The notes: generated by a model from the letters alone, not told the origin. A DNA stretch of 64,000 bases from Lavandula angustifolia (GCA_028984105.1 CM054818.1:26358643-26422642); one strand, 5' to 3'. Positions 12,416 to 24,423 are shown, counted from the first letter of the stretch. Translations and numbers: made by a program.

Positions 12416-13524
12416 ATGGCTACAGATCCAAACACAGTTGTTCTACCAAATATACACCCTCTCTAGATCAAGCTTGATAAATCAAACTACAATTTCTGGA
12501 AAACACAAGTCCTCGCGACAGTTCGAGCATATTGCTTTGACGATCTCCTCACTGCAACACCTCCGGCGATGTCAATCGCAACAGAGACTACAACTAATCC
12601 TAGTCCAAATCCGGAGTATCTCACATGGCTGCGACGTGATCAATTCCTTTTTAGCTGGCTTCTATCCTCAATTTCTCCCCAAATGTTGGGATACATTGGC
12701 CGCTGCACCACTGCCGCTCAGTTGTGGCAAGCCTTCGAAACCTTGTTTCACTCTCACTCTCAAGCGAAGGCTATGACTCTTCGTTATCAACTTCAAACTA
12801 TGAAGAAAGGAGATCTACCGATAGATGAATACATCATGCGGTTTAGATCAATTGCAGACGAACTATTCAACATCAATCAAGCCATACCTGAATCAGAACT
12901 AATACTATTCGTTCTTGGCAGCCTTGGACCAGAATATGAGTCCATTTGTGTCCATATCACTGCTCAGTCGACCACTCTCACTCTCAATCAAGTGCAGAAT
13001 CAACTGCAAACTCATGAAGTAAGATTGCAGAATCAGTCTACTCAACACTCAAATCCTAGTTTTCAAGCTCATGCAGCTTATACAAATACCTCTGATGGAG
13101 TGGGAGGAAACTTTCACACTCGAGGGAGAGGAAGATACTCTGGCTACAGAGGTCAGAACTATTTCAGGGGAAACAGTGGTGGAAGAACTGGAAACTATAA
13201 TTCAGGAAGCAGAATTCTCTGTCAACTGTGTAGCAAAACTGGACACTCTGCCTTAAAGTGTTATAAATGCTTTGATGTTAGTTTTGCAGGTCCAGAAGCA
13301 CAGGCTGCACAACCACCACAGGCTCACTCAGTGGTGATGCAGAATACTTCTCCAAAATCTACAACAAATCCCTTCTCTCATGCCTATTATCCTACTTCAG
13401 GCTTATTACCAAGTCCACACACTACTACTAATATCTCTCCTCAAGCTCATTTCTCTGCTGTCAATTCACAGAGTTCACCATCAGAATGGTTTCTGGACAG
13501 TGGAGCAAGCGCACATGTTACAGC
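12416..13524 (+). pseudogene. Outer copia gag and protease start (broken)
   Basis: The natural start is the ATG at 12416, but an in-frame TAG at 12464 interrupts it; the frame stays open from there to the nested insertion. The UBN2-type gag core (AFETLFHSHSQAKAMTL; KKGDLPIDEYIMRFRSIADE) is followed by a Gly/Arg-rich linker and a CCHC zinc knuckle (CQLCSKTGHSALKC, CX2CX4HX4C). At the end comes the aspartic-protease active-site motif WFLDSGASAH, cut off after three more residues by the nested element. Confidence 0.85.
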
Positions 13525-14138
13525 TGTTAGATTTTTATTATGAAAATTAGATTATTAATTAATTTAATTAATATGTGATTTAAGTGGAAGAGACATGTTG
13601 GTTGGCAAATGGGTGAATAAAACACATGGTTTCATGATTGAAACAATCCATCCGAATGTTTGTGTCTTTTTGTTTCGTATGTGATGAATGGTTGTGTCTT
13701 TTGCTTCATATGTGTTTGTGAAGAGTTGCGTCTTTTATTAATGAGTGCTTCAAATCTATAAATAGGACGATTTGTAGTAAAGGAAAGACAATCAGAAAAA
13801 CATGATTCCTTCTTCTTTCCTTTATCCCTATTGTTTCACTCCATACATATAAATTAATTAGTATCTCCTTAGTCCCGAGATATCAAGTAGTTCGCTGGAA
13901 TTGCGAGAAGTAGTGCAACTACTCGTAATTGAAAAACTGTTGTATCTTGGAGACGAATGCTATAGACCGCTTGCACCGAGTAGTGGAGCATTATCGTCTT
14001 GCGGAGAAAGAGTCTAACTCTTGCCTCGGTTTGCATTTCGTTATTTTCGCTATTCAATTTTTCATATGTTGTTATAGTATTTATACTAACATTTGGTTTT
14101 ATGTTGCTACATTTCTTCACACCTAATTTTTAATAACA
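13525..14138 (+). repeat. Left LTR of the nested element
   Basis: TG...CA termini, with TATAAATA at 13757-13764. Compared by eye with the right LTR it has about 13 substitutions, a 2-bp indel and a 12-bp indel, roughly 2% substitution divergence. Confidence 0.9.
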
Positions 14139-14167
14139 ATCGCAAGACGATAATAGTATTGAAGAAA

Positions 14168-15166
14168 TGACGACAAGTAGCAATGATATACCCGATCCCC
14201 TTGTCCAAGTAATGACAAGCAGTAGCAACATGCCGCCGAACTTTACAACAGCAAGGAACAACCAAATTCCAAGCGCCCCTATTCATGCGGAAAGGCCGGA
14301 AAAGTTCTCAGGTTCTGAATTTAAGCGTTGACAATCTAAAATATTGTTTTATTTAACTACTTTGAATTTGTCTCGATTTTTTGAAAGAGACACCTCCAAT
14401 TGTGGAGGGAAATGAAACCGATGAGGAAAAACACATAGCATCTGATGCATGGCATCATAGTGACTACATATGTCGGAACTATATCCTAAATGGACTTGAC
14501 GACACTCCCTATAGTGTCTACTTGACTGCAAAGACGTCGAAAGAATGGTGGGATTCTTTGGAGATCAAGCACAAGACCGAATATACCGGTCTAAAGAAGT
14601 TCGTTGTTGGACGATTCTTAGACTACAAGATAGTAGACACCAAAACCGTCGTCGAACAAGTGCAAGAGATCCAATTGATCATACATGATACCTCGCCGAA
14701 GGTATGGTCGTTTCTGAATCCTTTCAAGTCCACAAGTGGTTTTGTGTTTACCATAGGTAAATGAGTTGTGTCATGGAAATCCTCTAAGCAGACTTGTATA
14801 GCTCGGTCTATAATGGAATCGGAATTCATTGCTCTAGACAAAGCTGGTGAAGAAGCCGAATGACTACAGAACTCCTTGGAGGATATTCCTTGTTGGGAAA
14901 AACTTGTGCCTCCCGTCTTGATACATTGTGATAGTATGTTTGCGATAGAGAGAGCACAAAGTAGTATGTATAATGGTAAGTCTCGACATATTCGTCGAAG
15001 ACACAATACCGTTAGACAATTGATCACTAGTGGAATAATATGTATTGACTATGTGAAGTCAAAAGATAATATTGCGGATCCGTTTACTAAAGGTATTAAT
15101 CGTGATCAATTATACAATGCAGTATGGGGAATGGGATTAAAATCCACACTAAAAGAACGCTCTTAA
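14168..15166 (+). pseudogene. Nested element gag/RNase H relic
   Basis: The ATG at 14168 opens a copia gag-like frame that stops at a TGA near 14330. After a one-base shift the gag homology resumes (SDAWHHSDYICRNYILNGL; TSKEWWDSLEIKHKTEYTGL). Near 14700 it jumps straight to the end of pol: STSGFVFTIGK, a stop, then RNase H blocks (ESEFIALDKAGEEAE; HCDSMFAIERAQS; SRHIRRRHNTVRQL; DYVKSKDNIADPFTKG). Protease, integrase and reverse transcriptase are missing. At least two stops (near 14330 and 14862) sit where the family normally has TGG (Trp), consistent with deamination-type decay. Confidence 0.8.
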
Positions 15167-15715
15167 TGGTAACTCTACCATGATAATTGGAGATCCCATG
15201 AACATGGTTCAAAGAGACAACTAAGTTAAGAATGTTCAAGTTGTGCACTTGGAAACACAACTAAAAATCCATTCTCGAAGCTGCCCCAAATGCAAACCTG
15301 TAGCTTGTGGTAAAAGGGTAAGCGTATAAGCTTTTAATGATTCCTATAGCGTTATTGGTGGAGTATGACATGATACTCTTTATAGGAGATCACCTATATA
15401 AGTGAGAAGTGTGGTCGCTTCAAATAAGAAAAACACTTATGAATCCAATATATGGTCCAAGGCCAAAATGGACACAACGTGAGAACGAAAGATATTGTAT
15501 CTATTATTGTGTATATGTTATTGACTTGGTTTACACGAAAGCTGACCGGTTCAAGACATCGCGTTCACCGAGCAGCGAGTAAATCCGATAACATTATACT
15601 AAGGAAGGTTCAAAGCAAAAAACTACATATCCTGATGCAATAATAGGTCATTGGGACTTTGGTTTGCATAACATTTTGCATTTGCATTTAATAATCTAAC
15701 TTCCATGTAGGGGAT

Positions 15716-16339
15716 TGTTAGATTTTTATTATGGAAATTAGATTATTAATTAATTTAATTAATATGTGATTTAAGTGGAAGAGACACGTTGGTTGGCAAA
15801 TGGGTGAATAAGACACATGGTTTCATGGTTGAAACAATCCATCCGAATGGTTGTGTCTTTTTGTTTCGTATGTGATGAATGGTTGTCTTTTGCTTCATAT
15901 GTGTTTGTGAAGAGTTACGTCTTTTATGAATGAGTGCTTCAAATCTATAAATAGGACGATTTGTAGTAAAGGAAAGACAATCAGAAAAACATGATTCCTT
16001 CTTCTTTCCTTTATCCCTATTGTTTCACTCCATACATATAAATTAATTAGTATCTCCTTAGTCCCGAGATATCAAGTAGTTCGCCGGAATTGCGAGAAGT
16101 AGTGCAACAACTCGTAATTGAAAAACCGTTGTATCTTGGAGACAAATGCTATAGACCGCTTGCACCGAGTAGCGGAGCATTATCGTCTTGCGGAGAAAGA
16201 GTCTAACTCTTGCCTCGGTTTGCATTTCGTTATTTTCGCTATTCAATTTTTCATATGTTGTTTGTTATGTTGTTATAGTATTTATACTAACATTTGGTTT
16301 TATGTTGCTTCATTTCTTCACACCTAATTTTTAATAACA
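15716..16339 (+). repeat. Right LTR of the nested element
   Basis: Matches 13525-14138 apart from the listed differences. The 12-bp insertion (a TTTGTTATGTTG segment) lies near 16261. It is followed by the ACAGC duplication and then the outer element resumes. Confidence 0.9.
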
Positions 16340-16344
16340 ACAGC

Positions 16345-19300
16345 TGATGCAAGTGCTCTCCAATCCTCCAACTCCTACAATGGAAATTCTGGTCTGACCA
16401 TTGGCAATGGTAATTCTATTCCCATTAAGAGTGTTGGTTAAACTACTGTTTGTGACAAAAATCACTATCAGTCGTTTGTCTTAACAAATTTACTTCATGT
16501 TCCTCAAATTGCTAAAAGTCTGCTCATCATCTCTCAGTTTGTTAAAGATAATCCAGTATACTTTGAGTTTCATGATGGCTATTGTCTTGTCAAGGACAAC
16601 AATACCAAGGAAACCTTGCTGGAGGGACCTCTTGAGGATGGATTATACTGCCTCAGTCTGCACTCCCCCAACTCCAAGAAGGCAGTGTGTTTCTTAACTC
16701 AACAAGCTGCAGATATAGTACTATGGCATCAAAGGTTAGGTCATCCCCACAATAATGTACTCAAGACTGTGTTAGAACACCTACATCTTTCTACCTCTCA
16801 TGTTAAAGACATAAAGTTTTGTGATGCTTGTGTTCTGGGAAAAATTCATCAGTTTTCTTTTCCAACTGTAGAAGTTAAAACCAAATATGCTTTTCAGTTA
16901 GTTCACAGTGATGTGTGGGGACCGAGTCCTATTCCCTCTATAGATGGATACAAATACTATCTGCATTTTGTTGATGACTTCACAAGGTTTACATGGATCT
17001 ATCCTCTAAGACAGAAGTCTGAAGTTCATCTAGCAGTCACACGGTTTTTTAAGTTTGTTGAAAACCAGTTTCAGATCTCTATTAAAGGTTTTCAGAGTGA
17101 TTGGGGAGGGGAGTATAAAACCTTGCAGACATTTTTTGAACAATCTGGTGTAGAGTTCAGACATCCATGTCCTTATACTTATCCACAAAACGGTAGGGCA
17201 GAAAGAAAACACAAGACACATAACAGAACTGGGCTTAACCTTACTGGCAAATGCCTCTCTTCCCTATCAGTACTAGTGGGATTCTTTTACTACGGCTGTT
17301 TATCTGATCAATAGGCTACCTTCCTCCACCATTCAAAATCATCCCCCTACCAAAAACTCTTCCAAACTCTATCTGATTACAACTTCCTCAAATCCTTTGG
17401 ATGCAGCTGCTTTCCCTACCTCAGACCATATAACACTCATAAACTTCAGTTTGGATCTGATAAGTGTGTATTTCTAGGTTACAGTCCAGCTCACAAGGGA
17501 TATAGATGTCTCCATCCTACTGGCAGAATCTATATTGCTCGTATAGTGCTATTCAATGAAACTGAGTTTCCCTACAAAACTCTGTTTTTAGACTCTTCTG
17601 GCCCAGACTCCTCAACCCCTTCACCCCCTATACACTTTGTACCTAATCAACCCACCTATGTCCCTTTACACAGCCCACATACAAACTCCAATGTCTCTAC
17701 TCCTTCTCCTCAACCAACACAGACATTAACACCAACATCTAGTGCCAACTCTTCACCCTCTCTGCCTGCATCAAACTCCTCTCAGACCTCTATTCCACCT
17801 CAGCCCACAAATACACACCCAATGAGCACTAGATCAAAACATGGTATTTTCAAACCAAAAGCCTATTCCATAGCTTTACCAACTCTTCCATCAGAACCTC
17901 TAACTGATTCCGAGGCCTTAGCTAACCCTTTCTGGAAACAAGCCATGCAAGAAGAGTTTAATGCTTTACAAAGAAATCTGACATGGGAGCTTGTTCCCAG
18001 AACTGCTTATATGAATATGGTAAACTGCAAGTGGATATATAAAGTGAGGACTCTAGCTGATGGAATAGTGGATAGATTCAAAGCAAGACTTGTGGCCAAG
18101 GGATTCCAACAAAGAGCTGGAGTTGATTTTCATGAGACTTTCAGTCCAGTTGTAAAACCGGTCTCAATAAGGCTTATGTTCACTCTAGCCAGCACTTATG
18201 GCTGGTCTGTACAGCATATTGATATAAACAACGCATTCTTGAATGGAGTCTTAGAGCAGCCTGTATACATGCAACAACCTAGAGGCTTCGTAGATGCCAA
18301 ACACCCTCATCATGTATGTCGGCTCCAGAAATCATTATATGGACTCAAGCAGGCGCCTAGAGCCTGGTATGAACGATTGAAAGGTTATCTTCTACAGAAT
18401 GGGTTCAGGTTCTCAGTCTCTAATCACTCTCTATTCTTCATCAGAGTCCAAGGAAAATTGCTTTTACTCCTAATATATGTGGATGATATTCTGATCACTG
18501 GTGAGGATCCTAATCTGATTCAGACATTTATCAAGTCTCTAGGTGATGAGTTTGCCTTAAAATCTCTTGGCGAGGTCAGTTATTTCCTGGGGATACAAGT
18601 CACTAAGCAAGAAGACTCTTTTGCTCTTCATCAAGCCAAGTATGTAAAAGAACTTCTGAACAAAGCCAACCTGCTCAACTCTCAATCCGTTCCAACTCCC
18701 TTTGATTATGGACAGAAACTGTTTAAAGATGACAGTCCAACATTCCCGGATCCCACATTATATAGGAGTATTATTGGAGGCCTTCAATACCTCACACTCA
18801 CACGGCCAGACATCAGCTATATGGTTAACAAATTAAGTCAGTTTCTACAACAACCAACCACTCTACATTGGAAAGCTTGCAAAAGACTACTAAGGTATCT
18901 AAAGGGGACTGCATTCCGTGGTCATGTGTTCAAACCAGCTTCAATCTGCTCCCTCTATGGCTTCACGGATGCAGATTGGGCCAGCTCTGTTGATGACCGA
19001 CGTTCTACAGGTGGCTACTGCATCTTTCTAGGGTCGAACCTTATCTCTTGGAGTTCTAGAAAGCAAAAAAGTGGTATCGCGCGGCTTCGTAGTCTCGAGT
19101 ACAGAGCCCTCGCCGATGCCGCGATCGGGTGTCCGGATCCGATCGCTCCTAGCTGAACTGGGTGTTACAATTCTCAGTCAACCAGTGTTATGGTGTGACA
19201 ATCAAAGCGCGGCAGCGATCGCGTCGAATCTAGTTCTTCACACACGTACCAAACACATCGAAATAGATACACACTTTGTTAGAGATAAAGTCCTGCAAAA

Positions 19301-19430
19301 AGAGCTTGACGTACGGTATGTCTCTTCCACGGATCAGTTGGCAGATATCTTCACCAAACCGCTTCCAATCTCCAGATTCCATGCACTAACGCAGAGGCTT
19401 CCGTTGATTGAAATCACAGGAGGAGGATAG
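16345..19430 (+). pseudogene. Outer copia pol relic (integrase, RT, RNase H)
   Basis: Resumes after the nested insertion. It shows a GAG-pre-integrase region with the HHCC zinc site (WHQRLGHPHN; CDACVLGKIH), integrase core pieces (VHSDVWGP; FQSDWGGEYK; YPQNGRAERK), then reverse transcriptase in a long frame at 17546-19156 with FHETFSPVVK, DINNAFLNG, LYGLKQAPRAWY and the catalytic YVDD (codons 18476-18487). RNase H follows (FTDADWASSVDDRRSTGGYC; LWCDNQSAAAIA; QLADIFTKPL). Frameshifts occur near 17220-17350, near 17400 and near 19080-19150; an in-frame stop follows position 16435. It is not functional. Confidence 0.88.
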
Positions 19431-19439
19431 TTATGGGAA

Positions 19440-19646
19440 TATTAGATATTTAACTTAAGAAAGAACACGTGCACTCAGTTAGAAATCAGTTAGGTTGTTA
19501 AATACACTGTTAGGCAGTTAACTACACTGTTAGTAAGAGGTTAGTCAGTTTACACTGTTGCAACTACTCTTTCCCTCCTACTGTATACTGTATAAATACC
19601 GAAGGGAAGTGAATGAAGAAGATCAATCTTTTCCTCTACATGTTTC
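19440..19646 (+). repeat. Right LTR of the outer copia element
   Basis: Preceded by a polypurine tract (AGGAGGATAG at 19420-19430). It matches the left LTR, with an extra 25-bp duplicated segment and a TATA box at 19591-19598. The match ends at 19646; beyond it the flank is unrelated. Confidence 0.85.
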
Positions 19647-20189
19647 CTTATGAGGTAGATCTTGGGAAAGTATCAACTGGGACTGTTTCATTACAATCTT
19701 GACGTTTTCAAAAAAAATAAAAATAAATAAATAAATAAACAGTCTTGACCTAGGTTGTGCCTAGTTAGACATAAAAATTAGGGTTTCCCTCCTAGAGGTT
19801 CGAAATTTAGATTGAGCTAAAGACGGATTTAGAGAGCGTATAGGTTTTAATTCTCTTGTCCTATTACGGATTTAATTCTTATTTTTGGATCCGAACTTGG
19901 CTGATGTATATTATGTATTATTATATGGTAATTAGGACATAAAAAGGTTAAACAATTCATACCCACACCAATTATTGAACCCTTTCCATGAAACATGGAC
20001 CTACACCCACATGCCTCCAAGCAATTTTTTATTTAATTCTCATTTATTCTTGCATCTTCACATCTTCTACCCACTCATTTCAATTATGTTTCTGGGTTTC
20101 TAAAAGTTTTTATTTTCAATTTGACAGACAATAGATTGAGACCCACAGTTTGATTTTGTACTACTAGCTGGGGTCATTAATTGGATTTA
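19647..20189. other. Non-coding DNA between copia and Tourist-like element
   Basis: Contains a short (AAAT)n tract near 19715-19740. I see no gene or named repeat. Confidence 0.5.
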
Positions 20190-20896
20190 GGGACCGTTTG
20201 GTAAGAATTCGGGTATGACAATGAGAATGGGTATGATAGTTGGATGATTGGGTATGAGTATGACTGATTCCTTTAATGGTGTTTGACATTTACTAATAAA
20301 TGAGTATGATAACTAAATATGATGTTTGGTTGTACTTAGACATCAATGAGAATGTATAATCTTGTGAATATTTTAATATTTTAAATAATAATAATATGAT
20401 TTTTTTTATTTTGTAAAATTTAATACAAACATATTTTAATAAAAAAATACAATCTCTTATTTGAGTATTTACAAAAAAATAAATAAATATTTTTAAAAAT
20501 AATTATAAAGTTACGTTTTTATAAAGTTATTTATTTCGAACATAAGTGTATATATTTTTTTATAAAAAATATTTTTATATTCATGCTAAAATATTTCTAA
20601 CTAATTATACTTGTTATTTATAAAATTGAAAATATATATTTATATCATTATTCTTATTAAATGATATTATAAAAATAAATTTTAATTTTAAAAAATAATA
20701 CATAAAGTATAATTTTGATACTCATATGGGTATCAAAATTCATACCCATCAATTATTTGGGTATCAAAAAATCCATACCCACATGAATTTGATACCCATA
20801 GTAGAGTACCGATACTCATGTACCAAATACTATATATGGGTATCAAACCTCAGTGATTCCCATAGTAGGACAAGATAGCATGAATCAAACACCCCC
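20190..20896. mobile_element. Tourist-like (PIF/Harbinger) element, copy 2
   Basis: Starts GGGACCGTTTGGTAAGAATT and ends AATCAAACACCCCC. It is flanked by TTA on both sides (20187-20189 and 20897-20899), the usual 3-bp Harbinger duplication. It is in the opposite orientation to the 7997-9127 copy and about 420 bp shorter. It has no coding capacity. Confidence 0.85.
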
Positions 20897-21517
20897 TTAA
20901 TTATTTTTTTGGTCCGAATTTCATTTTTTCCCTTTCCAAGTTTGGCACATTGGATTGGCCGATTACTTTTTCCCTGCTTCAGGGATGCCTTTTTCTCTAG
21001 CGGTGGCCCTCTATTTTCAACACTCTCTCTCTCCTTTCACTCTCTCTCATGTTGAATGGTGTTCAAAATGAGAAAAGGGAAGATGGTAAAACTGCCGCCT
21101 AAACCTCACAAATTCACAAACCATATCCACACCATACAAAAAATTCCAAATTATTTCTGTTCACAAATCTTTAACCTAAAGCATCCTATATTTAACTGGT
21201 GTATTTTAATTTATTTACTAAATATTTGTGCCACCGGATCAAAAAGATCTGATACCCTTCATTCTCATTGATTATACGATCTCGCCGTTAATTCAATAGA
21301 ATTTAAAAAGAAAAAGAAAAAAAAGAAAATTGAAAACCACTGGAGTTCCTGTACTACAGAAGAACTCAAAACAAGGGTTTCCGCCGTATACCAAAATTTC
21401 CGCAGCCACAAAAAAAAAAAAAAAAAAAAAAAAACTCGGCTAACCGGCCGAGTCTGACTCAGCTCGTCGCTCACCGAGTCAGTCCTGTACACAAAAACCG
21501 ACAGAACTTCGGCCCCC
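20897..21517. other. Region downstream of the serine-rich gene
   Basis: Contains a CT-rich patch near 21022-21050 and a 24-base A run near 21411-21434 (on the strand opposite the gene). It may include that gene's 3' UTR. No independent gene is supported. Confidence 0.5.
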
Positions 21518-22120
21518 CTATAAGTCATCGGCTTTCGACATCACGGAGAGCCGGCTCGGCCGCGGCTCGAAGTCGTGGCGGCGGCGCAAGCTGTGCGACG
21601 ACGGCCGAATCAGCGTGGCCAGAGCTCTCCTCAACAAATCGCCCTCCACCGTGCCGATTCGCACCAACGAGTTCGTCATAGCGGATCTCCGCATATTCAA
21701 TTGGTGATTGGGTCGATACGACGGCGTCTGGTTGTGGCCGCTGTGGCCGGGCAGAATACTGTTCTTGTGTAGGCTGCACCGGAAGGAGCCTGGGTGTGTC
21801 GTAGGTGAACACATACACGTCTTCTTTGGGAGAGAACGGTGGCTCTGCTTCTGGTGGTGAGAGGAGGCGATTGGGTGGCGTTTGGGGGCGGAGAACCGGA
21901 CCGACGACGGCGAAACGGATCTGCCGAGGGTGACGCGGTTAGGGCTGGTGGATCGGGCGTAGACCTGGTTGGATACCGGATCGGAGCCGGGGGAGAAAGT
22001 GGAGGCCGAGGAGGCGGAGATGGAGGAAGGGAAGAAGCGGCCGGAGGGGGAGAGCGAGCGCTGGAAGTGGCTGTGGAAGGTTGTACCGTGCGAGCATCGG
22101 TTTCTGGAGGACTCCCCCAT
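21518..22120 (-). CDS. Serine-rich small protein
   Basis: Intronless 200-residue protein, very rich in Ser, Pro, Arg and His. It belongs to the plant 'serine-rich protein-related' family, recognised by the central motif CMCSPTTHPGSFRCSLHK (about residues 101-118). The N-terminal half is low-complexity with repeated S-P pairs (SLSPSGRF, RSVSPSSVRF), which suggests a phosphorylated disordered region. The C-terminal block NQLNMRRSAMTNSLVRIG-type sequence (here HQLNMRRSAMTNSLVRIGTV) is also family-typical. No signal peptide or membrane segment is seen. The biochemical role is unknown. The ATG at 22120 is the first in frame after upstream stops and gives the usual family length. Related Arabidopsis genes At5g11090 and At5g25280 come to mind (from memory). 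Confidence 0.85.
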   Translation of the reverse strand: MGESSRNRCSHGTTFHSHFQRSLSPSGRFFPSSISASSASTFSPGSDPVSNQVYARSTSPNRVTLGRSVSPSSVRFSAPKRHPIASSHHQKQSHRSLPKKTCMCSPTTHPGSFRCSLHKNSILPGHSGHNQTPSYRPNHQLNMRRSAMTNSLVRIGTVEGDLLRRALATLIRPSSHSLRRRHDFEPRPSRLSVMSKADDL

Positions 22121-22620
22121 TTGTTGTACTTTTTGACTGGAAATAGCAATTTTTGAAGATTGGAGGAAGTAGAAAAGATTGGGTTATTTTTTTCTTAGAA
22201 GTGCCGTTTGGCTCTCTATTTCGGCAAACCTAATAAAAACTGAAGCAGCGTTTATATAGGAAGGACATCCGGTGGCAGTCCGGAGATTAAAGTGAAGTAC
22301 AGGGGTGTTTTGGGGAGTTCAAAATTAACCGGCCGTTCGTTACGATTAGGAGGTGGAATAAGATTTTCTTTAGTGGTACCCAATTCAAAGCAGTGGGCGT
22401 TACAATCAACCCTTTTCACGCGCCTGGGAGCGAGTGTGAGTCATCGATGGAGAATACGAAGGTCGATATGGTCGACATAAATCTGAAAATAAGGTTATGT
22501 GAAATGTAATTTCATGGAAAACGATTTAGAAAATAAAATTGTCAATTGATATAAGATTATCATAAAAAATAAATTACTTACATTTTATTTGAAGCAATTA
22601 AAGATGTAAAGATTATGGAA

Positions 22621-22806
22621 TCATATTACTTCAAAAATTTAAAATCAAATTAGTTTCTCCTAGTAATCTTATCGCTATCAAATCATATTACTTTAATAAT
22701 TTGAAATCAAATTAGTTTCTCCTACTAGAATGATCGCTATCAAATCATTTACTTTAATAATTTGAAATCAGATTAGTTTCTCCTAGTAGAATCCTTATCG
22801 CTACCG
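22621..22806. repeat. 62-bp tandem repeat, three copies
   Basis: Units start near 22621, 22683 and 22745. Each holds ATCAAATTAGTTTCTCCTA or a one-base variant, followed by ATCGCTA. The third copy has lost a few bases at its head. Confidence 0.85.
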
Positions 22807-23278
22807 AATTTTTGAGATATTTATGTATTGGTGAAATTGTAATTTACAAGTTTTTATGGAAACCGGCCTATGTAAGTTTAAATGGAATACGGATCATGAA
22901 GATATTCTTTTTATGAAAAACTACATTCTATACATGCTCGTGTTGAGTCCAAAGGAGATCACATGAATATAGTTATATTGATGATTTTTGAAAAAAAAAA
23001 GAAGATATTTTGTACTTGAATTTGTGGTATTGTAAATTTATGGTTGCATTCTAAATTTGGATTTAGTTAATCCCTTTTAAGATTTTGGAATTCTTCGTGA
23101 TTCTTGCGATCACAAAACTTATTATTAACAGTATGCCATAAATTGTTTCTGGACAAGTGTACTTGCACTCAAATCATTGTAGAATTATTTGGTATGGTAA
23201 TAGTACATATAATTAAGGAAAAATGACACAAAAAATATTCTATGTTTAAGTTGAAATGTATAAAATTAGGTTTCATAT

Positions 23279-23281
<3 letters not shown>

Positions 23282-23316
<35 letters not shown>
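23282..23316. repeat. TA dinucleotide microsatellite
   Basis: About 17 TA units in an AT-rich background. A similar (TA)n tract lies near 26629-26661. Confidence 0.9.
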
Positions 23317-23319
<3 letters not shown>

Positions 23320-23806
23320 TTGTGTTATTAAACTTGTTGCAAGAAAATCCTTAACATCAATTCGCTCTGAGTGTGGCTGGTCAAAATTTGTACATTTTGT
23401 TGATATACAATATCCAAAATACTCTTACATTGTACATATAATGTTTAATAAATTCACAAGCATACACGTCGGTGTTGTAGCTCGCATTTTGAATCTTGTC
23501 GGTTCTTTAAAATTTAAGTTTTTTCCCATTTTTATCTAGTGTTTTAGATTTTGTCTCATCTAATTTAGTAATTTTATTTAAATATTAACACTAATAAAGA
23601 TTTAAGAGCATTGAGATAAAAGAACTATTAATCTTGACGAGAAGGGTTTTCCTGAATAATTTTTAGAATACATGAGTTTTTTTTTGCAATAAAACGAAAA
23701 CGGTAGTTTTACATATTTTCACCTAAACATATATATTTTTTTTTATCATTTTAACCATATAATTACTGAAGATAGGATTTTCGATGCTAAATCTTTAAAA
23801 ATCATG

Positions 23807-24031
23807 CTCCCTCCGTCCCACCGAACTTGTCTTGTATTACTTTTTGGGTTGTCTCACAATTTTACTAACTCAAATCAACTCAAAAACATTAATTAATGTC
23901 TCACACCTCTATCTCACAATATTTTAAATAATTAATTAATATATGAGTCACACATCTTTACTAACGAAATCCAACTCTCCTAAATTACCGCGTCGAGAAA
24001 AAACAGGACAAGTTCGGTGGGACGGAGGGAG
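23807..24031. mobile_element. Stowaway-like MITE
   Basis: Terminal repeats are long and near perfect: CTCCCTCCGTCCCACCGAAC on the left, GTTCGGTGGGACGGAGGGAG on the right, with GACAAGTT/AACTTGTC just inside. The right flank is TA and the left flank TG, so one target-site base has changed. About 225 bp. Confidence 0.85.
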
Positions 24032-24423
24032 TATTATTGTTTAATAACTTTTGAAGTAATATTTCATTGTTGTAGACTTATTCTCCTCAAAATAAATTAA
24101 AATTTGTAAAATATCTGTTGACATATCTCAGAGGCGCATGGGGCTACCGACCTTCTAAATCATTAAGAGTTTCAACCTTATAAATTATTGTTTCATTGCC
24201 CTCTATCTTAAAAGTATAAATTTCACTTATTCCATATTCCTCGATTTGCTGCTGCAAATATAACATGTTGTCGTAAGAGAATAATTATACATGACATGCA
24301 TCATATAGAAATACTTTTTAAAATAGGAAATGTGATTCATTTTTGGGGCGAAGTAGTGTGCATTTGTTGCAGGTGTAACTTGGTCAAAATAGACCCGTTT
24401 TGACTTAATCCAGATCGTCTGAT

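Larger units (their letters stand above)
13525..16339 (+). mobile_element. Nested copia-type LTR element with perfect 5-bp TSD
   Basis: A 2815-bp element inserted in the outer protease region. It is flanked by the direct duplication ACAGC (13520-13524 and 16340-16344). LTRs are 614 bp (13525-14138) and 624 bp (15716-16339); both start TGTTAGATTTTTATTATG and end TTTTTAATAACA. A purine-rich tract (GTAGGGGAT) precedes the right LTR. The interior is only about 1.6 kb, with gag-like sequence fused to an RNase H tail, so the element is internally deleted and non-autonomous. Confidence 0.92.
12076..19646 (+). mobile_element. Defective Ty1/copia retrotransposon carrying a nested element
   Basis: Two LTRs of about 200 bp (12076-12274 and 19440-19646) flank a primer-binding site, gag, protease start, integrase, reverse transcriptase and RNase H in the copia order. 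The interior is split at 13525-16339 by a second LTR element. Stops and several frameshifts disrupt all reading frames. The two LTRs differ by indels of 12 and about 25 bp, so it is not recent. RT and gag look RE1-like (from family memory). No confident target-site duplication was found at the outer ends. Confidence 0.9.
22121..23806. other. Upstream region of the serine-rich gene and AT-rich DNA
   Basis: The first 350 bases are the likely promoter and 5' UTR of the serine-rich gene. The remainder is AT-rich with one triple repeat (22621-22806) and a TA microsatellite (23282-23316). No gene is seen. Confidence 0.5.

Noticed and set aside
21697..22156. Overlapping frames on both strands across the serine-rich gene (for example 105 and 150 residues)
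   Set aside because: Low-complexity Gly/Arg or Pro/Ser products caused by GC-rich codons; only the frame with the family motif CMCSPTTHPGSF is credible.
22621..22806. A CRISPR-like array from regularly spaced repeats
   Set aside because: Only three adjacent 62-bp units with no distinct spacers, in a plant genome; it is a simple tandem duplication.
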